Below, piece by piece: positions 60,681 to 64,000 of a stretch of 64,000 bases of DNA. The notes below the pieces were generated by a model. The model did no database searches. It worked only from the letters and a program-made list of their open reading frames with translations, and was not told the DNA's origin. Positions within the stretch are counted from its first letter, which is position 1; each line of letters starts with the position of its first letter. The DNA is from an uncultured Ignavibacterium sp. (lineage in GTDB: Bacteria; Bacteroidota; Ignavibacteria; Ignavibacteriales; Ignavibacteriaceae): NCBI GenBank assembly GCA_937942875.1, contig CALEBT010000047.1:27134-91133 (forward strand), given 5' to 3'. Both the position numbers and the translations under genes were made by a program.

Positions 60681-61337
60681 ATGAAATGTAGAAATTGCAA
60701 AAAAGAAAATCCTGAAGGTACCAAATACTGTAAATATTGCGGAGAATTACTGTATGAAATGATATCTTGTCCAAATGGCCATCATTACAATTCTTCTGAA
60801 AAATACTGCCCCTACTGCCCGCCTCCCGACACTGAAAAAACAGTCATTTTAGATGATATGAAAACTATTGCTGAAAAAGCTGTAAAATCTGTGGATTCTT
60901 ACGATAAAACAGTTATTGATAATTCAAAGACAGAACTTGAAAAACTTGAAGGTAACTTCAGCGATAAAACAGTAATCGCATCAGCAGAACAATCCAAACC
61001 TCAGTTAGAGAAAATCTCTCCCCAGAATTCAAGAAAATTAATAGGATGGTTAGTCACTTTTGATATTGATTCCAACGGCAAAGATTTTAGATTATTTGAG
61101 GGCAAAACTACTATCGGAAAAAATAATAAAAATGATATAATAATTCTGGACCCTTCTGTTTCAAATAATCACGCTATTATTCTCTACAGACCTCTTGATA
61201 AAAAATTATATATTCAGGATAATCTCTCTACAAATGGTACCTTTGTTAATGATAAACTTATAGATGACAAGCAAATTCTTTCAGATAATGATATAATTAA
61301 AATAGGTAAAATCAATCTTAAAGTTAAATTGATATAA
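60681..61337 (+). CDS. Zinc-ribbon protein with C-terminal FHA domain
   Basis: CRNCKKENPEGTKYCKYCG and CPNGHHYNSSEKYCPYC zinc ribbons; FHA: GKTTIGKNNKNDIIILDPSVSNNHAIILYRPLDKKLYIQDNLSTNGTFVND. Confidence 0.9.
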   Translation: MKCRNCKKENPEGTKYCKYCGELLYEMISCPNGHHYNSSEKYCPYCPPPDTEKTVILDDMKTIAEKAVKSVDSYDKTVIDNSKTELEKLEGNFSDKTVIASAEQSKPQLEKISPQNSRKLIGWLVTFDIDSNGKDFRLFEGKTTIGKNNKNDIIILDPSVSNNHAIILYRPLDKKLYIQDNLSTNGTFVNDKLIDDKQILSDNDIIKIGKINLKVKLI

Positions 61338-61354
61338 TAATTTCAGGGGTTTTT

Positions 61355-62872
61355 ATGAAAGTATTTTATTTATTCATCCTTTTAACAAGTTCATTCTTAT
61401 TTGCTCAGAATATAAATCTCAAACTTATTAAAACAGAAACAGAGAGATTCCCAAACGTATCTTCTGGTTTGCAGGTTTATGATAATTACGATGAACCAAT
61501 TACAGATTTAAAGCCTGAAAACTTTAAAGTAACATTATCCGGTAAATACGCCGATTCAATCAAAATTACCACTTATAAACAAAGCGGAGCAGGTATCAAA
61601 ATAGTTCTTTGTATTGATGTATCAAAAACTATGGTTGGTGAACCATTTAATGCTTTGAAAAAAGCAGTTAATAAGTATATTGATGAGTTAAGAAATACTG
61701 ATAGAGTTGCCGTTTATACTTTTGGAGATGATGTAACTATGCTTTCAGACTTTAGCGGCGATAAACAGTACCTTAAAGATATTATCAATAAAATTAAACC
61801 CGATGGAAACTATACAGAACTTTATTCAGGATTGTATAAAGCTGTAAAAAAATTAGCTGATGATAAAGATAAAGAAGGAAAAATCGTCGTTGTAATCAGC
61901 GATGGTAAGGATGAAAGTAAAACTAATACTTATTCAGATAAGGATGTTATAGAGCTCGCAAAAGAAAACGGAATTCCTGTCTTTGCAATTGGTTACACCA
62001 AAATTGATAAAATTTATCTTCAGTCCCTTGAAAAAATTTCTGATAATACAAACGGCAGATATTATTACTCGCCGGATGAAGAAAATCTCGAAAAACAATA
62101 TAAAAAAATGAACAATCAGATACAGAATATTTACCTGCTTAACTATACTTTTTTTGATTTTGCAGGAGATGGAAATGAACATACTCATACTGTAACTGTA
62201 ACTAAAAATGGCAGTGCTAAATCGGTCTCAAATAAAGTACTTATTCCAGGTGGTATTGCTCCTGTAAAGAAACAAGAAATTCTTATCAAAGCTGATGAAA
62301 ATTATATAATTTATTATGTTATTGGCGGTGTTGGTTTGGTTGCTGTTGTTTTTCTATTCATTGTTTTATCAAAGAAAAAGAAAAAGGCAGTTGAAGAGAT
62401 TTCTCAGCCTCAAGCCGGCATTTCAGAACCTGTTAAAGATTCTTCTGAGAGTGAAACTGTAGTCGTAAAACAGGAGGTCGAAGAATATGCGGGTGACAAA
62501 ACAGCTATAGATTTAGATAAAACTGAAATTTCAGGAATTTCGGATTTATCAGGTGAGCGAACTGTTATTTTAGGTCAGGAACCTGCAGCTGCTAAGTTAG
62601 ATTTTAAAATTGGAACACTTGCCGGGCAGTCTTTTTCTCTAAACAAAAAAGTCTTTAAGATTGGAAGACGGCAGGATAATGATCTGATTATAGACGATAA
62701 AACTGTTTCAGGTTATCATAGCGAAATTCATTTTGATGGCAGGACTTATTCGATTATTGATAAAGGCAGCACCAACGGTACTTATGTTAATGGTACTAAA
62801 ATTTCTCAACAGCGTTTGTTTAGTGGTGATACTATTAAAATTGGAAGCAATGAAGCATATTTTATAGGCTGA
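61355..62872 (+). CDS. VWA-domain membrane protein with C-terminal FHA domain
   Basis: VWA MIDAS KIVLCIDVSKTM; TM YYVIGGVGLVAVVFLFIVL; FHA KIGRRQDNDLIIDDKTVSGYHSEIHFDGRTYSIIDKGSTNGTYVNGTKI. Confidence 0.92.
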   Translation: MKVFYLFILLTSSFLFAQNINLKLIKTETERFPNVSSGLQVYDNYDEPITDLKPENFKVTLSGKYADSIKITTYKQSGAGIKIVLCIDVSKTMVGEPFNALKKAVNKYIDELRNTDRVAVYTFGDDVTMLSDFSGDKQYLKDIINKIKPDGNYTELYSGLYKAVKKLADDKDKEGKIVVVISDGKDESKTNTYSDKDVIELAKENGIPVFAIGYTKIDKIYLQSLEKISDNTNGRYYYSPDEENLEKQYKKMNNQIQNIYLLNYTFFDFAGDGNEHTHTVTVTKNGSAKSVSNKVLIPGGIAPVKKQEILIKADENYIIYYVIGGVGLVAVVFLFIVLSKKKKKAVEEISQPQAGISEPVKDSSESETVVVKQEVEEYAGDKTAIDLDKTEISGISDLSGERTVILGQEPAAAKLDFKIGTLAGQSFSLNKKVFKIGRRQDNDLIIDDKTVSGYHSEIHFDGRTYSIIDKGSTNGTYVNGTKISQQRLFSGDTIKIGSNEAYFIG

Positions 62873-62879
62873 TCAATCC

Positions 62880-62910
62880 TGTTTTCGATTAACCTGTAAA
62901 TCAGAAAACA
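62880..62910 (+). terminator. Inverted repeat, possible terminator/hairpin after the VWA-FHA gene
   Basis: TGTTTTCGATT-aacctgta-AATC(a)GAAAACA; no good T-tract follows. Confidence 0.35.
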
Positions 62911-63078
62911 ATATTATTCAGACTATTCTTAATGGTGTATTTTATTTATGAAAGTTAATTGTGCCTGTGAATGTTGCTATTTGAAAATTTTATTATTTAA
63001 AATTCTTAAAATGAAATCAATATTAAATAAAATTGTAATTGATAATTAAAAATTTTAACAAATAATAATTGGTGATTT

Positions 63079-64000
63079 ATGAAAGTAAAAATTCAACAAG
63101 CCAATTTGAGCGATGTAGGAAAGAATAGAAAAGAAAATGAAGATTATTACGGCTCATTTAATATTCAGGATTTAGAGATTTTTATTGTAAGTGATGGGAT
63201 GGGCGGATATAAAGGAGGATTGGCTGCATCTCATATCGTAGTTGATACTGTAAGAGAATATTTCGAGCAAAAATACAAAAAAGATGAAAACATAATTCAG
63301 CATATTAAATTAGCTTTGGAGCAGGCTGACCTGAGAGTAAAACAAAAAGCTGATGAAGACATTGAATTAAAAAATATGGGAGCTACTGTAGTTTTACTTA
63401 TCATCAGAGATGATAAAGCTTATATAGCACACATCGGAGACAGCCGTGCATACATAATAAGAGATAAAAAAATAAATAAGATTACTAAAGATCATTCTCT
63501 TGTTCAGCAAATGGTGGATGGAGGTATAATAACTGAAGAACAGGCAAAAAATCACCCCAAAAGAAATATTATAACGCATTCACTTGGACACGGTGGGAAA
63601 TCTGATGTAGAAATTCAAGAACCTTTACAACTCTTTAAGGATGATATTTTAATCCTCTGCACCGATGGTCTTACCGGTCACGTTGAGGATTTTGAAATTC
63701 AAAATATTGCTCTTGAAAATGAGCCTATCACTGCCGTTCATAAACTGATTGATCTTGCAAATGATAGAGGTGGTAAGGATAATATAACTGTTCAGATAGT
63801 TAAAATATTAAATGGTAAAAGGAAACCACTTGATGAAAAAATTAAAAAGAAAATCATACATTATTTTCTTTATTCGATTTTTGGTTTGGCATCAGTAGCA
63901 TTTTTTATCATTGCCAGTCTTTTGACAGGAATTTTCGACCAAAATGGCAGTATCAAAAAAATTAGTAATACTGATACAGACTCAATTGCCAATACTAAGA
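63079..64000 (+). CDS. PP2C-type Ser/Thr protein phosphatase with C-terminal TM (truncated at window end)
   Basis: Read from sequence (not in the ORF track): QANLSDVGKNRKENEDYYGSF...IFIVSDGMGGYKGG...AYIAHIGDSRAYIIRDKKINKITKDHSLVQQMV...LCTDGLTGHV...RGGKDNITVQIV. Confidence 0.92.
   Translation, partial: MKVKIQQANLSDVGKNRKENEDYYGSFNIQDLEIFIVSDGMGGYKGGLAASHIVVDTVREYFEQKYKKDENIIQHIKLALEQADLRVKQKADEDIELKNMGATVVLLIIRDDKAYIAHIGDSRAYIIRDKKINKITKDHSLVQQMVDGGIITEEQAKNHPKRNIITHSLGHGGKSDVEIQEPLQLFKDDILILCTDGLTGHVEDFEIQNIALENEPITAVHKLIDLANDRGGKDNITVQIVKILNGKRKPLDEKIKKKIIHYFLYSIFGLASVAFFIIASLLTGIFDQNGSIKKISNTDTDSIANTK

Noticed and set aside
62954-62990. tgtgcctgtgaatgttgct resembling a sigma-54 site upstream of the PP2C gene
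   Set aside because: The GG-N10-GC spacing is not met (CC at the expected -24 GG).
1-64000. CRISPR arrays, tRNA/rRNA genes, transposases, prophage genes
   Set aside because: None recognised; intergenic space is small and nearly all ORFs fit chromosomal housekeeping or flagellar functions.

Overview
The window comes from an AT-rich Gram-negative bacterium, probably Bacteroidota/Ignavibacteria-like judging by gene content and order (inference only). About 1..40092 (+) is one long flagellar locus. It runs fliH-I-J, a motE-like gene, fliK, flgD, flgE, fliL, fliM, fliN, fliO/P/Q/R, flhB/A/F/G, a FliA-type sigma factor, two tandem HDOD proteins, a histidine-kinase-like protein lacking catalytic residues, flgF/G/A/H/I/J/N/K/L, motAB-1, fliW, csrA, REC-HPt, motAB-2, REC, REC-DHp, an orphan protein and two PAS histidine kinases. 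Convergent to it (40089..44114, -) is a Na+-pumping methylmalonyl-CoA decarboxylase-type operon with an epimerase. Next come a VanX-like dipeptidase, an outer-membrane protein, a Na+:solute symporter and two tandem paralogous small membrane proteins (-). The rest holds pstSCAB-phoU, a TetR regulator, kdsA-kdsD-lptC-lptA/ostA-lptB, and an FHA/VWA/PP2C signalling cluster cut by the window edge. Main observations: two near-consensus sigma-54 promoters (fliL and the decarboxylase operon), one near-consensus FliA promoter upstream of an orphan protein plus two kinases, a GC-rich structured element before flgE, a FlaE-like hook domain inserted in FlgL, a 142-bp out-of-frame motA/motB overlap, a pseudo-histidine kinase, a possible phosphorelay set between and after two stator pairs, and repeated [DE]KTVI motifs in the FHA proteins. 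No tRNA, rRNA, CRISPR or transposase was recognised. No database search was run; all family calls are from reading the translations.
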